Origin: Herbiconiux sp. SALV-R1 | GTDB lineage: Bacteria; Actinomycetota; Actinomycetes; Actinomycetales; Microbacteriaceae | Assembly (NCBI RefSeq): GCF_013113715.1 | Contig: NZ_CP053344.1 | Location: forward strand, 2,046,001-2,110,000 | Direction of reading: 5' to 3' | DNA: 64,000 nucleotides | In this document: positions 52,078-62,327 of the stretch, one piece after another | How the letters are laid out: the number at the start of each line of letters is the position of its first letter | How positions within the stretch are numbered: the stretch's first letter is position 1 | Notes under the pieces: generated by a model | The model's database searches: none | What the model was told of the DNA's origin: nothing | What the model saw: only the letters and a program-made list of their open reading frames with translations | Translations under genes and position numbers: made by a program

Positions 52078-53292
52078 GTGACACTGCACTCCCTTACGAA
52101 GCGTGCCAAGCCCGCGCTCGTCACCGCCACGGCAGCCGCTGCCCTCCTCGCCCTCTCCGGATGCGTGCCCAACAGCTCCGCCTCCGCGGGCGACGGAGCC
52201 GCCGCCGGTGCGATCACCGTCGACAGCTCGTCCGACGCCTGCACGGTCAGCGCGACGACCGCCACGAGCGGCACGCTCACCTTCTCGGTCACCAACTCGG
52301 GCGACCAGGTGACGGAGTTCTACCTGCTCGCCGACGACGGCCTGCGCATCGTGGGCGAGGTGGAGAACGTCGGCCCCGGCATCTCGCGCGACCTCGTCGT
52401 GCAGGCACAGCCCGGCGACTACTACACGGTGTGCAAGCCCGGCATGGTGGGCGACGGCATCGGCAAGGCGGCGTTCTCGGTGACGGGTGACAAGGTCGAG
52501 CTGGCGGGCGACCTGCAGGACCAGGTCGACCAGGCGGCGGTGAACTACGTCGCCTACGTCAAAGACCAGGTGGCCCAGCTCGTCGTGGGCACGACGACCT
52601 TCACCGACGCGTATCTCGCGGGCGACGACCAGAAGGCGCGCGACCTCTACGCGACCACCCGCGCCAACTACGAGCGCATCGAGCCCGTCGCCGAGTCGTT
52701 CGGCGATCTCGACCCCGCCATCGATTTCCGGGAAGCGGATGTCGCGGAGGGCGAGGAGTGGACCGGCTGGCACCGCATCGAGAAAGACCTCTTCCCGCCG
52801 GCGGCCGCCGACAACGGCGGTGTCGAGTACACCCCGCTCACCGCGGAGGAGCGCAGCTACTACGCGGACAAGCTCGTCGCCGACACCCAGCTGCTCGCCG
52901 ACGCCGTGAACGCCTCCGACTACACGGTGTCGATCGACGCGATCTCGAACGGCGCCATCGGCCTCCTCGAAGAGGTCGCCTCGGGCAAGATCACGGGCGA
53001 GGAGGAGATCTGGTCGCACACCGACCTGTGGGACTTCCAGGCCAACCTCGAGGGTGCCCGCGTCGCCTACGAGGGCGTGCGCGACATCGTCGAGACCAAA
53101 GACCCCGAGCTGGTGACCACCATCGACGAGCGCTTCGCCTCGCTCGAGACGACGCTCGCCGAGTACGGCAGCCTCGACGCCGGGTTCACCTACTACGACG
53201 AGCTCACCCCCGAGCAGGTGAAGCAGCTGGCCGACGGCGTCTCCGCCCTGAGCGAGCCGCTCAGCCAGCTCACGGCGACGCTGGTCGGCTGA
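52078..53292 (+). CDS. efeO: EfeO periplasmic-type iron-binding lipoprotein (cupredoxin + M75)
   Basis: A 404-residue protein starting at GTG 52078 with ACAGGAGCC upstream. A lipoprotein signal ends in LLALSGC (Cys about residue 28). A cupredoxin-like EfeO domain (about 45-145, with Cys at ACTVSATTATS and YTVCKPGMVGDG) precedes the M75 peptidase-like domain, whose HxxE metal motif is WHRIEKDLF. It binds iron outside the membrane and passes it to EfeU. Member of the efeUOB operon. Confidence 0.95.
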   Translation: MTLHSLTKRAKPALVTATAAAALLALSGCVPNSSASAGDGAAAGAITVDSSSDACTVSATTATSGTLTFSVTNSGDQVTEFYLLADDGLRIVGEVENVGPGISRDLVVQAQPGDYYTVCKPGMVGDGIGKAAFSVTGDKVELAGDLQDQVDQAAVNYVAYVKDQVAQLVVGTTTFTDAYLAGDDQKARDLYATTRANYERIEPVAESFGDLDPAIDFREADVAEGEEWTGWHRIEKDLFPPAAADNGGVEYTPLTAEERSYYADKLVADTQLLADAVNASDYTVSIDAISNGAIGLLEEVASGKITGEEEIWSHTDLWDFQANLEGARVAYEGVRDIVETKDPELVTTIDERFASLETTLAEYGSLDAGFTYYDELTPEQVKQLADGVSALSEPLSQLTATLVG

Positions 53293-53308
53293 CCTCTACC
53301 CTAAACCC

Positions 53309-54667
53309 ATGACCGAGCACGACGAACCCGCCCAGGCGAAGGCCGGCATCTCCCGCAGGGGGCTGCTGGGCCTCGTCGGGGCGGGCGTCGCCGGGGTCGG
53401 CGTGGGAGTCGCCGCCGACCGCTTCGCGGCTCCCGCGATCGCCCAGGCCGCCTCGGGTGCTTTCGGCGCGGGCACGGGAGCGGGCGCCGGCGCCGGGGCA
53501 GGCGCCGGCGGCAGCGGCATCGCCTCCGGCACCGTCTACCCCTTCTACGCCGAGCACCAGTCGGGCATCGTCTCCCCCGCGCAAGACCGGCTGCACTTCG
53601 CCGCCTTCGACGTCGCATCCGACCTCTCCCGCGACGACCTCGTCGAGCTGCTGCAGGACTGGAGCGCCGCCGCCGCCCTCATGACCGCGGGCGACCCGGT
53701 CGGCGTCTACGGCGCGGTGAACGGCCCCTACGACGCGCCGCCCGACGACACCGGCGAAGCCATCGGGCTGCCCGCCGCCGGCCTCACCATCACCTTCGGC
53801 TTCGGCCCCACCCTCTTCACCGCCGCCGACGGCACCGACCGCTTCGGCATCGCCGACCGCCGCCCCGAGGCCCTCGTCGACCTCCCGCACTTCCCCGCCG
53901 ACATGCTGAGCGAGACGCTCACGGGCGGTGACCTGTGCATCCAGGCCTGCAGCGACGACCCGCAGGTCGCGGTTCACGCCATCCGCAACCTCTCCCGCAT
54001 CGCCTTCGGCCGCGCGGCGATCCGCTGGTCGCAACTCGGCTTCGGTCGCACGAGCTCCACGACGACCGCCCAGGCGACGCCGCGCAACCTGTTCGGCTTC
54101 AAAGACGGCACCGCCAACGTCAAGGCCGAACAGACGGATGTCGTCGACGAGCAGGTGTGGGCCTCCCGAGACGACGGCGCCGACTGGATGGCGGGCGGCT
54201 CCTACCTCGTCGCCCGCAAGATCCGCATGACCATCGAGACCTGGGACCGCACCTCGCTCCGCGAGCAGGAGGCGATCGTGGGTCGCACGAAGGGCGAGGG
54301 CGCGCCGTACTCCGGCGGCACGGAGTTCACCGAGCCCGACTTCGACGCGACCGGGCGCGGCGGCGCACCGCTCATCGCCGCCGACTCGCACGTGCGGCTG
54401 GCGCACCCCACCCAGAACGCCGGGGCGCAACTGCTGCGCCGCGGCTACAACTTCGTCGACGGCAACGACGAGCTCGGCAGACTCAACGCGGGGTTGTTCT
54501 TCATCGCCTTCCAGCGCGACCCGCGGAAGCAGTTCATCCCCATCCAGATGAACCTCGCCAAGAACGACGCGATGAACGAGTACGTCAGACACGTGGGGTC
54601 GGGCATCTTCGCGGTGCCGCCCGGTGCCTCGGAGGGTGGGTACGTCGGCGAGACGCTGTTCGGCTGA
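53309..54667 (+). CDS. efeB: EfeB, Tat-exported DyP-type heme peroxidase
   Basis: A 452-residue protein starting at ATG 53309 (MTEHDEPAQAKAGISRRGLL). The twin-arginine signal ISRRGLLGLVGAGVAG leads to a cut near residue 50, and an Ala-Gly linker (GAGTGAGAGAGAGAGGSG) follows. The DyP domain has the GXXDG motif as GFKDGTANVK, the proximal His in DSHVRLAHPTQN, and a downstream RRGYNFVDGNDELGRL block. It oxidises ferrous iron or heme-linked substrates for EfeO. The TatB gene at 41.3 kb supplies part of its export route. Confidence 0.95.
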   Translation: MTEHDEPAQAKAGISRRGLLGLVGAGVAGVGVGVAADRFAAPAIAQAASGAFGAGTGAGAGAGAGAGGSGIASGTVYPFYAEHQSGIVSPAQDRLHFAAFDVASDLSRDDLVELLQDWSAAAALMTAGDPVGVYGAVNGPYDAPPDDTGEAIGLPAAGLTITFGFGPTLFTAADGTDRFGIADRRPEALVDLPHFPADMLSETLTGGDLCIQACSDDPQVAVHAIRNLSRIAFGRAAIRWSQLGFGRTSSTTTAQATPRNLFGFKDGTANVKAEQTDVVDEQVWASRDDGADWMAGGSYLVARKIRMTIETWDRTSLREQEAIVGRTKGEGAPYSGGTEFTEPDFDATGRGGAPLIAADSHVRLAHPTQNAGAQLLRRGYNFVDGNDELGRLNAGLFFIAFQRDPRKQFIPIQMNLAKNDAMNEYVRHVGSGIFAVPPGASEGGYVGETLFG

Positions 54668-54706
54668 CCCGGGCCGCCGCGCGCACCACCCGCTACGGTC
54701 GTAGTC

Positions 54707-56110
54707 GTGACTGTTCGCGAGGGCCCGCTGTCGGCCCGCTACCGGCTCATCACCCTGGGGTCGGTGGTGCTGGTGTTCGTCGCCGCGTTCGAGAACCTCG
54801 CCGTCACCACCGTGATGCCCGTGGTGAGCGACGAGCTCGACGGCGCGACCCTCTACGCCGTCGCGTTCGCCGCCCCGCTCGCGGCGTCGGTGGTCGGCAT
54901 GGTGGTGGCGGGCATCCTGTGCGACCGCGGCAGCCCGCGCACTCCGCTCGTCGTCTCGATCGCGCTGTTCGTGGCCGGGCTCGTGCTGGCCGGCACCGCC
55001 GCGTCGATGCCGGTGCTCGTGGCGGCGCGGCTGGTGCAGGGTCTCGGCAGCGGCGGAACCATCGTCGCGCTCTACGTCATCATCGCGCGCGTCTACCCGC
55101 CCGCCCTGCAGGCCCGCATGTTCGGGCTGTTCTCAGCGGCGTGGGTCATCCCGGCACTCGTCGGTCCGTTCGTGGCCGGTGTCGTGGGTGAGGCGTTCGG
55201 CTGGCGCTGGGTGTTCCTCGGGGTGGTGGCGCTGGTGCTCCCCGCTGCCTTCCTCGTGCTCCCCGCGGTGCGGAGCCTCCGGTCGGGCCCGGCGAGCGCC
55301 GCGGCCGCCGCGAGTGCCGCGCTCGTCGAGCCCGGGGGGCCGTGGCCGGTGGCGCGTGTGGTCTGGTCGGTGCTGCTCGCCGTCGCCATCCTGGCGCTCA
55401 GCGTCGCCGCAGAGTTCTCGCTCGTGGTCACGGTCGTCGTCGCCGCGGTGTCGCTCACGCTGGCCGTGCTCGTGCTGCGCCCGCTGGTTCCCCGCGGCGT
55501 GCTGACGGCGAGGCGCGGTCTGCCGAGCATCGTCACGACGAGACTCCTGCTCGCCGCGGGCTTCTTCGCCGTCGAGACCTACCTGCCCTACCTCCTCACC
55601 TCGGAGCACGGGCTCAGTCCCGCGTTCGCCGGCCTCACCCTCACCGCGAGCGGCATCGCCTGGGGTGCGGCGTCGATCCTGCAGAGTCGCGCGGGCGGCC
55701 GTCTCGCCGAGGGCAGCGGTGTGCCCCTCGGCGCCTGGATCACCGCGGGGGCGATCACCGTGGTGGTGATCTCGACCCTGCTCGACCTCCCGGCCGTCGT
55801 CGTGATCGCGGGCTGGGCAGTCTCCGGCGCCGGCATGGGGCTCGCGTATCCTCGCCTCTCAGCGCTCCTGCTCGCGCGCTCGGCACCGGCGGAGCAGGGC
55901 TTCAACAGTGCGGCCCTCACCATCGCCGACGGCGCGGGCCCCGCCGCGTCGCTGGCGATCGCGGGCATCCTGTTCCAGAGCGTCCCCGCGCCCGACCCGG
56001 GTTCGTTCCTCGCGGTGTTCCTGGTCGGACTCGCACTGGTGCTGGCCGCCGCGCTCGTCGCGCCCCGGCTGCGGAGCGGCTACTCGGCCGAGTTCGCCGA
56101 CACGATGTAG
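54707..56110 (+). CDS. MFS drug/H+ antiporter-type transporter
   Basis: A 467-residue major facilitator protein with about 12-14 hydrophobic segments, starting at GTG 54707 (MTVREGPLSARYRLITLGSV). The DHA-type early motif ENLAVTTVMPVVSDEL and the signature AGILCDRGSPRTPLVVSIAL are present, with RLVQGLGSGGTIVALYVIIA following. It probably exports a small molecule, substrate unknown. Its last 31 bases overlap the convergent lipoprotein gene. It follows efeB by 39 bases, which may be a separate unit. Confidence 0.88.
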   Translation: MTVREGPLSARYRLITLGSVVLVFVAAFENLAVTTVMPVVSDELDGATLYAVAFAAPLAASVVGMVVAGILCDRGSPRTPLVVSIALFVAGLVLAGTAASMPVLVAARLVQGLGSGGTIVALYVIIARVYPPALQARMFGLFSAAWVIPALVGPFVAGVVGEAFGWRWVFLGVVALVLPAAFLVLPAVRSLRSGPASAAAAASAALVEPGGPWPVARVVWSVLLAVAILALSVAAEFSLVVTVVVAAVSLTLAVLVLRPLVPRGVLTARRGLPSIVTTRLLLAAGFFAVETYLPYLLTSEHGLSPAFAGLTLTASGIAWGAASILQSRAGGRLAEGSGVPLGAWITAGAITVVVISTLLDLPAVVVIAGWAVSGAGMGLAYPRLSALLLARSAPAEQGFNSAALTIADGAGPAASLAIAGILFQSVPAPDPGSFLAVFLVGLALVLAAALVAPRLRSGYSAEFADTM

Positions 56111-56550
56111 GTGGCCGTCACCTGGCCCGAGCCGTCGTCGGCCACGGTGACGAGCACGCCGTAGTTCGCGCCCTGGTACATGCCGGTGCCCGAGCCGTCG
56201 GAGAAGCCCGAGAACTGCGACTCGAAGCCCGCCGCCACGAGCTGGTCGTTGATCGAGGTGAAGGATGCCTCGGGGTCGGCCACCTTCACGATGACGGTCC
56301 ACCCTCCGTCGCCCTCGGCGACCCCGACACCCATGCCCCCGACGATCTCGCCGTCGTACAGCGGCACCTCGGTGGGGAAGCCGTCGGGCAGCCCGCCGTC
56401 GGAGTTGAGGTCGACGTCGCCGCCGCCGGCCTGCTCGACCGCCCCTTCGACGATCTGCTCGACGGGGTTGCCGATGCAGCCCGCGAGAGCCGGGGTGAGA
56501 AGTAGTGCAAACGCGACCGCGAGAGCGGCCGACCTCGTCGTGTGCCTCAT
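56080..56550 (-). CDS. small secreted lipoprotein, unknown domain
   Basis: A 156-residue protein starting at ATG 56550 (MRHTTRSAALAVAFALLLTP). The lipobox is LAGC, so the mature protein begins at C25 (CIGNPVEQIVEGAVEQAG). The mature part, including a GGGDVDLNSDGGLPDGFPTE stretch, is acidic and fits small actinobacterial lipoproteins of unknown function. The end overlaps the MFS gene's end by 31 bases. Confidence 0.85.
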   Translation of the reverse strand: MRHTTRSAALAVAFALLLTPALAGCIGNPVEQIVEGAVEQAGGGDVDLNSDGGLPDGFPTEVPLYDGEIVGGMGVGVAEGDGGWTVIVKVADPEASFTSINDQLVAAGFESQFSGFSDGSGTGMYQGANYGVLVTVADDGSGQVTATYIVSANSAE

Positions 56551-56606
56551 GGCCACGATTCTCCCAGGTCGGCCGCTCCCGGCGCTACAGCAATCGGATG
56601 CGCGCC

Positions 56607-58514
56607 CTACTGGTTCGCGCGCTTGAGGTTCGCGGTGCGGCGGGCACGCGCGTTCTGGTCGAGCTCGACCTTGCGGATGCGCACGGTCTCGGGGGTGACC
56701 TCGACGCACTCGTCTTCGCGGGCGAACTCGAGGCACTCCTCGAGGGAGAGCTGACGCGACGGCGTCATCGACTCGAACGAGTCGGCGGTCGACGACCGCA
56801 TGTTCGTCAGCTTCTTCTCCTTGGTGATGTTCACGTCCATGTCGTCGGCGCGCGAGTTCTCGCCGATCACCATGCCCTCGTAGACCTCCTCGGTGGGGTT
56901 CACGAAGAAGGTCATGCGCTCCTGCAGGCCGATGATGGCGAACGGGGTGACCACGCCGGCGCGGTCGGCGACGATGGAGCCGTTGTTGCGGGTGACGATG
57001 GCGCCCGCCCACTCCTCGTAGCCGTGCGAGATGGCGTTGGCGATGCCGGTGCCGCGGGTGATGGTGAGGAACTCGGTGCGGAAGCCGATGAGGCCGCGCG
57101 ACGGGACGATGAACTCCATGCGCACCCAGCCGGTGCCGTGGTTCGACATGCCCTCCATGCGACCCTTGCGGGCGGCGAGCAGCTGCGTGATCGCGCCGAG
57201 GTGCTCCTCGGGTGCGTCGATGGTGAGGTGCTCATAGGGCTCGTGCGTCTTGCCGTCGACCTGCTTGGTGACCACCTGCGGCTTGCCGACGGTGAGCTCG
57301 AAGCCCTCGCGGCGCATGTTCTCGACCAGGATGGCGAGTGCCAGCTCGCCGCGGCCCTGCACCTCCCAGGCGTCGGGCTGGCCGATGTCGACGACGCGCA
57401 GCGACACGTTGCCGATGAGCTCGCGGTCGAGGCGGTCTTTCACCATGCGCGCGGTGAGCTTGTGACCCTTGACCTTGCCGACCAGCGGCGAGGTGTTGGT
57501 GCCGATGGTCATCGAGATGGCGGGGTCGTCGACGACGATCGCCGGCAGCGGCCGCACGTCGTCGGGGTCGGCGATGGTCTCACCGATGGTGATGTTCTCG
57601 ATGCCCGCGATGGCGACGATGTCGCCGGGGCCCGCCGACTCGGCAGGCACGCGGGTGAGCGCGACGGTCTTGAGCAGCTCGGTGATGCGCTGGTTCTGCA
57701 CGGTACCGTCGTGCTGCACCCAGGCCACCTGCTGGCCCTTCTTGATGGTGCCGTTGAAGACGCGCAGGAGCGCCAGGCGACCGAGGAAGGGCGAGGAGTC
57801 GAGGTTCGTCACGTGCGCCTGCAGCGGTGCCTCGTCGTCGTAGGTGGGAGCGGGGATGTGCTCGAGGATGGCACCGAACAGGGGCTCGAGGTCGCCGTTG
57901 TCGGGCAGCTCGCCGTTCTCGGGCTTGTTCAGCGAAGCGGCGCCGTTGCGGCCGGAGGCGTACACGACCGGTACGTCGAGGATGGCGTCGAGGTCGAGGT
58001 CGGGCACGTCGTCGGCCATGTCGCTGGCGAGGCCGAGCAGCAGGTCTTGCGACTCCCCCACGACCTCGTCGATGCGCGCATCCGGCCGGTCGGTCTTGTT
58101 GACCAGCAGGATGACGGGGAGCTTCGCCTCGAGTGCCTTGCGCAGCACGAAGCGGGTCTGCGGCAGCGGGCCCTCAGAAGCGTCGACGAGGAGCACCACG
58201 CCGTCGACCATGGAGAGACCGCGCTCGACCTCACCGCCGAAGTCGGCGTGGCCGGGGGTGTCGATCACGTTGATGGTGATCGGCTTGCCGTTCGCGTGAA
58301 CGCCGTTGTACGAGATCGCCGTGTTCTTGGCGAGGATTGTGATGCCCTTCTCACGCTCGAGGTCGTTGGAGTCCATCATGCGGTCGTCGGCGTCGAAGTG
58401 CGCGTCGAAGGAGTTGGTCTGCGTGAGCATGGCGTCGACCAGGGTGGTCTTGCCGTGGTCGACGTGGGCGACGATCGCGACGTTGCGCAGGTCATCGCGG
58501 GTGGCTTGTGCCAT
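56607..58514 (-). CDS. typA: TypA/BipA ribosome-associated GTPase
   Basis: A 635-residue translational GTPase starting at ATG 58514 ([20 protein letters not shown]). GTP motifs are [43 protein letters not shown] and NKTDRPDAR. Domain II and the EF-G-like domains follow, with the TypA-specific C-terminal domain ending [19 protein letters not shown]. It assists 50S maturation and low-temperature or stress translation. Full length and canonical. Confidence 0.96.
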   Translation of the reverse strand: MAQATRDDLRNVAIVAHVDHGKTTLVDAMLTQTNSFDAHFDADDRMMDSNDLEREKGITILAKNTAISYNGVHANGKPITINVIDTPGHADFGGEVERGLSMVDGVVLLVDASEGPLPQTRFVLRKALEAKLPVILLVNKTDRPDARIDEVVGESQDLLLGLASDMADDVPDLDLDAILDVPVVYASGRNGAASLNKPENGELPDNGDLEPLFGAILEHIPAPTYDDEAPLQAHVTNLDSSPFLGRLALLRVFNGTIKKGQQVAWVQHDGTVQNQRITELLKTVALTRVPAESAGPGDIVAIAGIENITIGETIADPDDVRPLPAIVVDDPAISMTIGTNTSPLVGKVKGHKLTARMVKDRLDRELIGNVSLRVVDIGQPDAWEVQGRGELALAILVENMRREGFELTVGKPQVVTKQVDGKTHEPYEHLTIDAPEEHLGAITQLLAARKGRMEGMSNHGTGWVRMEFIVPSRGLIGFRTEFLTITRGTGIANAISHGYEEWAGAIVTRNNGSIVADRAGVVTPFAIIGLQERMTFFVNPTEEVYEGMVIGENSRADDMDVNITKEKKLTNMRSSTADSFESMTPSRQLSLEECLEFAREDECVEVTPETVRIRKVELDQNARARRTANLKRANQ

Positions 58515-58610
58515 GGGAGTTCCTCAGGATTCATGAACCCGGAACGATGGCACAGCCACCCAGACGGGCTCGCAGGAGCGGGGTTGGAGTGGGCTTCGTG
58601 GCCCGGAACG

Positions 58611-60356
58611 CTAAACGCCCAGGGTGATTCCAGCGCCCGGGATGGCGTTCAGCAACTCCTTAGTGTACTGCTCCTGCGGGCTGTCGAAGACCTCGTCGGT
58701 CGAAGCGGCCTCGACGATCCTGCCCTTCTGCATCACGCAGACGTTGTCGGCGATGACGCGCACCACCGCGAGATCGTGCGTGATGAAGAGGTAGGTGAGC
58801 TCCAGTTCCGACTGCAGATCGGCGAGGAGTTTCAGGATCTGCGCCTGCACCAGCACGTCGAGCGCCGAGACCGCCTCGTCGAGCACGACGATGTCGGGCT
58901 TCAGCGCCAGCGCCCGCGCGATGGCGACGCGCTGCCGCTGACCGCCGGAGAGCTCGTTCGGGTAGCGCGTGATGAGCGACTGCGGCAGGGCCACCTGGTC
59001 GAGCAGCTCGAGCACGCGGTCGCGTCGCGCCGTGCGGTCGCCGACACCGTGCACCTGCAGCGGCTCGGCGATGGTGTTGCCGATGTTGCGCAGCGGGTCG
59101 AGCGAGCCGTAGGGGTCTTGGAACACCGGCTGCATGCGGCGGCGCAGGTCGAGCAGGGCCCGGCCCTTGAGCGGCGCCACGTCGGTGCCGTCGATCAGGA
59201 TCGAGCCGCTCGTCGGGTCTTCGAGCTTCAGGATCATCTTCGCGACCGTCGACTTGCCCGAGCCCGACTCCCCCACGATCGCCGTGGTGGTGCCCTTCTC
59301 CACCGCGAAGTTCACGTGGTCGGCGGCGGTGAGCTCGCCCGCCGCACCCTTCTTCTGACCGCGGATCTTGTAGACCTTGGTGAGGTCGCGCACGACGATG
59401 GCGTCGGGGCGCTTCGCCTTCGGCTGGTGCTCCACGCGCTCCTCGGCAGCGGCGATGAGGTCGATGCCGGAGGTCACCGAGGTGGGCGCGTAGTCGAGGT
59501 CGCTCAGCGCGTGCGACTCCGACTCGTGCGTGGCGGTCTGGATGCGGCGCGAGGCGAGACTCGGGGCCGCGGCCACCAGACGCTGGGTGTACGGATGCAC
59601 GGGGTTCTGGAGGATCTCCTTCGACGGCCCCGACTCCACGATCTTGCCCTTGTACATCACGACCAGCTGCTCGGCGCGCTCGGCAGCGAGGCCGAGGTCG
59701 TGGGTGATGAACAGCACGGCGGTGCCGGCGTCTCGGGTGAGGGTCTCGAGGTGGTCGAGGATGCGCCGCTGCACGGTGACGTCGAGGGCCGAGGTCGGCT
59801 CGTCGGCGATGAGCAGCTTCGGGTTGCTGGAGAGCCCGATGCCGATGAGCACGCGCTGGCGCATGCCGCCCGAGAACTGGTGCGGGAACTGCTTCAGCCG
59901 CTTGTCCGCATCCTGCAGCCCCGCCTCGCGGAGCACCTCGATGGCGCGCTGGCGAACCGCCTTCTTTCCCGAGGCGATGCCGTTCGCGCGGATGGTCTCC
60001 TCGACCTGGAAGCCCACGCTCCACACCGGGTTGAGGTTCGACATCGGGTCTTGCGGCACGAAGCCGATCTGGCGCCCGCGCACCTCCTCCATCTTCTTCT
60101 CGGAGTAGGAGGTGAGCTCCTGGCCGTCGAACATGATCGACCCGCCCGTGATGCGCCCGGCACCCGGCAGCAGGTTGATGATGGCGTGCGCCGTGGTGCT
60201 CTTGCCCGAGCCCGACTCGCCCACGATGGCGAGGGTCTGGCCGGGCAGGAGGGTGAGGTCGACCCCGCGCACGGCGGGGACGATGCCGGAGGTGCTCTGG
60301 AACCCGACCTGCAGGTCTTTGATCTCGAGCAGCGGCTTCGGGGTGGAGTCGCTCAT
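58611..60356 (-). CDS. fused double ATPase of an oligopeptide/nickel-type ABC transporter (DppD-DppF)
   Basis: A 581-residue protein starting at ATG 60356 (MSDSTPKPLLEIKDLQVGFQ), overlapping the permease stop (ATGA). Two complete ABC domains: residues about 8-270 (Walker A GESGSGKSTTAHA, signature FSGGMRQRVLIGIGL, Walker B LLIADEPTSALD) and about 310-570 (GESGSGKSTVAKM, LSGGQRQRVAIARAL, IVVLDEAVSALD). Each half is followed by the oligopeptide_HPY-type C-terminal segment (HPYTQRLVAAAPSL, EQYTKELLNAIPGA). It powers import with the two permeases and the binding protein upstream. Confidence 0.95.
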   Translation of the reverse strand: MSDSTPKPLLEIKDLQVGFQSTSGIVPAVRGVDLTLLPGQTLAIVGESGSGKSTTAHAIINLLPGAGRITGGSIMFDGQELTSYSEKKMEEVRGRQIGFVPQDPMSNLNPVWSVGFQVEETIRANGIASGKKAVRQRAIEVLREAGLQDADKRLKQFPHQFSGGMRQRVLIGIGLSSNPKLLIADEPTSALDVTVQRRILDHLETLTRDAGTAVLFITHDLGLAAERAEQLVVMYKGKIVESGPSKEILQNPVHPYTQRLVAAAPSLASRRIQTATHESESHALSDLDYAPTSVTSGIDLIAAAEERVEHQPKAKRPDAIVVRDLTKVYKIRGQKKGAAGELTAADHVNFAVEKGTTTAIVGESGSGKSTVAKMILKLEDPTSGSILIDGTDVAPLKGRALLDLRRRMQPVFQDPYGSLDPLRNIGNTIAEPLQVHGVGDRTARRDRVLELLDQVALPQSLITRYPNELSGGQRQRVAIARALALKPDIVVLDEAVSALDVLVQAQILKLLADLQSELELTYLFITHDLAVVRVIADNVCVMQKGRIVEAASTDEVFDSPQEQYTKELLNAIPGAGITLGV

Positions 60357-61306
60357 CGCTGGGCCCTCGCCTTCGGGTCGAGCGCATCACGCACGACCTC
60401 GCCCATCATGATGAAGGCGAGAACCGTGACGGAGAGCGCGATGGAGGGGTAGATGAGCGTCTGCGGCGCGTTGCGCAGGTCGACCTGCGCCGCCGAGATG
60501 TCGTTGCCCCACGACATGGTGGAGTTCGGCAGACCCACGCCGAGGAACGACAGCGTGGCCTCGGCCACGATCGCCGCGCCCAGCGAGATGGTGGTGACCA
60601 CGATCACCGGGGCGATCGAGTTCGGCAGCACGTGGCGGAGCAGGATCTTGAAGTTCGACACCCCGAGCGCCCGGGCGGCCATGACGTAGTCGGACTGCTT
60701 CACGCGCAGGATCTCGGCGCGCAGCACACGTGCTGTGGCGGGCCAGGCGAAGATGCCGATGGCCAGCGAGATGATGAACACGTTCCGGTAGGCCGAGAAC
60801 ACCGACATGATGACGACGGCGGCGAGGATGTAGGGGATCGAGAAGAAGATGTCGCCCGCGCGGGAGAGCACCGAGTCGACCCAGCCGCCGTAGAAGCCGG
60901 CGAAGGCGCCGAACAGGATGCCGAGGAAGGTCGTGAGGATCACGACGATGATGCCCACCGACAGCGAGGTCGAGGTGCCGTGCACGATGCGCGAGAACAC
61001 GTCGCAGCCCTGCTTGTTGAAGCCGAGCAGGTTGGTCGCCGTGGGCGCCCCGTTGCTCTGCGCCAGCACGCACTCGCGCGGGTCGATCTGCGTGAACAGC
61101 GTCGGGAACAGTGCGACGATCACGATCAGCACGATGAAGGCCGCCGAGATCCAGAACATGGGCCGGCGGCGCATGTCGCGCCAGGCGTCGATCCAGAGGT
61201 TGGAGCGACGCTCTCCGACGTTGACGGCGTCGACGGCGACGAGAGGGGTCTCCTCCAGCGGTGCGACGTAGTGGCCCGGTGTGCGGGCCGGAGTGTTATT
61301 TGACAT
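60353..61306 (-). CDS. DppC-type permease of the peptide ABC transporter
   Basis: A 317-residue protein starting at ATG 61306 (MSNNTPARTPGHYVAPLEET). It has an N-terminal OppC_N region, about six membrane segments, and the EAA-like loop region RALGVSNFKILLRHVLPNSI near residues 210-230 that contacts the ATPase. The start overlaps the upstream permease end by 11 bases, showing coupling. Works with the second permease to form the channel. Confidence 0.93.
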   Translation of the reverse strand: MSNNTPARTPGHYVAPLEETPLVAVDAVNVGERRSNLWIDAWRDMRRRPMFWISAAFIVLIVIVALFPTLFTQIDPRECVLAQSNGAPTATNLLGFNKQGCDVFSRIVHGTSTSLSVGIIVVILTTFLGILFGAFAGFYGGWVDSVLSRAGDIFFSIPYILAAVVIMSVFSAYRNVFIISLAIGIFAWPATARVLRAEILRVKQSDYVMAARALGVSNFKILLRHVLPNSIAPVIVVTTISLGAAIVAEATLSFLGVGLPNSTMSWGNDISAAQVDLRNAPQTLIYPSIALSVTVLAFIMMGEVVRDALDPKARAQR

Positions 61307-62225
61307 AGCGGATCCTCGGGTCGAGAAGGCCGTACAGGAGGTCGACCACGAGGTTGACCACCAGGTAGATGAGCACCATCACCGTGACGAAGGACACGAC
61401 CGTGGGTCCTTCTCCGCGGATGATCGCCTGGTAGAGCGTGCGGCCGACACCGGGCACGTTGAAGATGCCCTCCGTGACGGTCGCACCCACGAGCAGCACA
61501 CCGAAGTCGGTGGCCGCGTAGGTGACCACCGGGATGAGGCTGTTGCGCAGGATGTGCACCGGGATGATGCGCCGGCGGCTGAGGCCCTTGGAGTAGGCGG
61601 TGCGCACGAAGTCGAGGCCCTGGGTCTCGATGACGGATGCGCGGGTGAGCCTCACCAGCTGGGCGAAGGTGATCGACGCCAGCACGAACGCCGGGAGTAT
61701 CAGGTCTTGGATGGGAGCGCCGCTCGAGACCGTCGTTCTCGCCCAGCCCAATTGGATGCCGAAGATGAACTGCGCCACGAAGGCGATGACGAAGATGGGC
61801 AGCGAGATGAAGATGAGGCTGATGACGAGCGCCGATGCATCGAACAGCTTTCCCTTGCGCAGGCCCGAGATGAGGCCGACCAGCACACCGCCGACGAACT
61901 CGATGATGAGGGCCATGATGGCGAGGCGGATGGTGACCGGGAAGGTGCGGGCGAGGATGGCCGTCACCGGTTCGCCGGAGAACGAGGTGCCGAAGTCACC
62001 CCGGAAGATGCCGCCGAGGTACAGGAAGTACTGCACGATGAACGGCTGGTCGAGGTGGTACTGCTCACGCAGCTTCTCGAGCAGCGCGGGGTTCGGCGTC
62101 TTGTCGCCGAACAGGGCCAGCAGCGGGTCGCCGGGCATGGCGAAGACCATGAAGTAGATGAGGAACGTCGTTCCCAACAGGACGGGAATCGCCTGGAGAA
62201 GACGCCTGAGGATGTAACCGGCCAC
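61296..62225 (-). CDS. DppB-type permease of the peptide ABC transporter
   Basis: A 309-residue protein starting at GTG or ATG 62225 (MAGYILRRLLQAIPVLLGTT). It shows the DppB opening of a membrane helix, the large outer loop, LAIMALIIEFVGGVLVGLIS and the EAA-like segment near 200-225 (TAYSKGLSRRRIIPVHILRN). About six membrane segments. It lies 102 bases after the binding protein gene. Confidence 0.93.
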   Translation of the reverse strand: MAGYILRRLLQAIPVLLGTTFLIYFMVFAMPGDPLLALFGDKTPNPALLEKLREQYHLDQPFIVQYFLYLGGIFRGDFGTSFSGEPVTAILARTFPVTIRLAIMALIIEFVGGVLVGLISGLRKGKLFDASALVISLIFISLPIFVIAFVAQFIFGIQLGWARTTVSSGAPIQDLILPAFVLASITFAQLVRLTRASVIETQGLDFVRTAYSKGLSRRRIIPVHILRNSLIPVVTYAATDFGVLLVGATVTEGIFNVPGVGRTLYQAIIRGEGPTVVSFVTVMVLIYLVVNLVVDLLYGLLDPRIRYVK

Positions 62226-62285
62226 GAATCAGACCGTACCAATCAAGCTCGGGGGCGGGAAGCCACGGGATCAGGAACATGAAGC

Positions 62286-62314
62286 GGGGGCGGCGGCACA
62301 TGGCCGCCGCCCCC
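62286..62314 (-). promoter_or_regulatory. intercistronic hairpin between the binding protein and permease genes
   Basis: Perfect 12-base arms gggggcggcggc / gccgccgccccc with a 5-base loop, placed soon after the binding protein stop on the minus strand. No T-run follows, so it more likely protects the upstream mRNA or attenuates than terminates. Confidence 0.6.
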
Positions 62315-62327
62315 ACAGGAGCGGGAA

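Noticed and set aside
56505-60452. A 1315-codon open frame on the plus strand across typA and the ABC ATPase.
   Set aside because: It is antisense to typA and the DppDF-type genes, whose motifs are complete; the Leu-Val-Arg-Gly-rich translation has no domain. GC-rich genomes give such long shadow frames.
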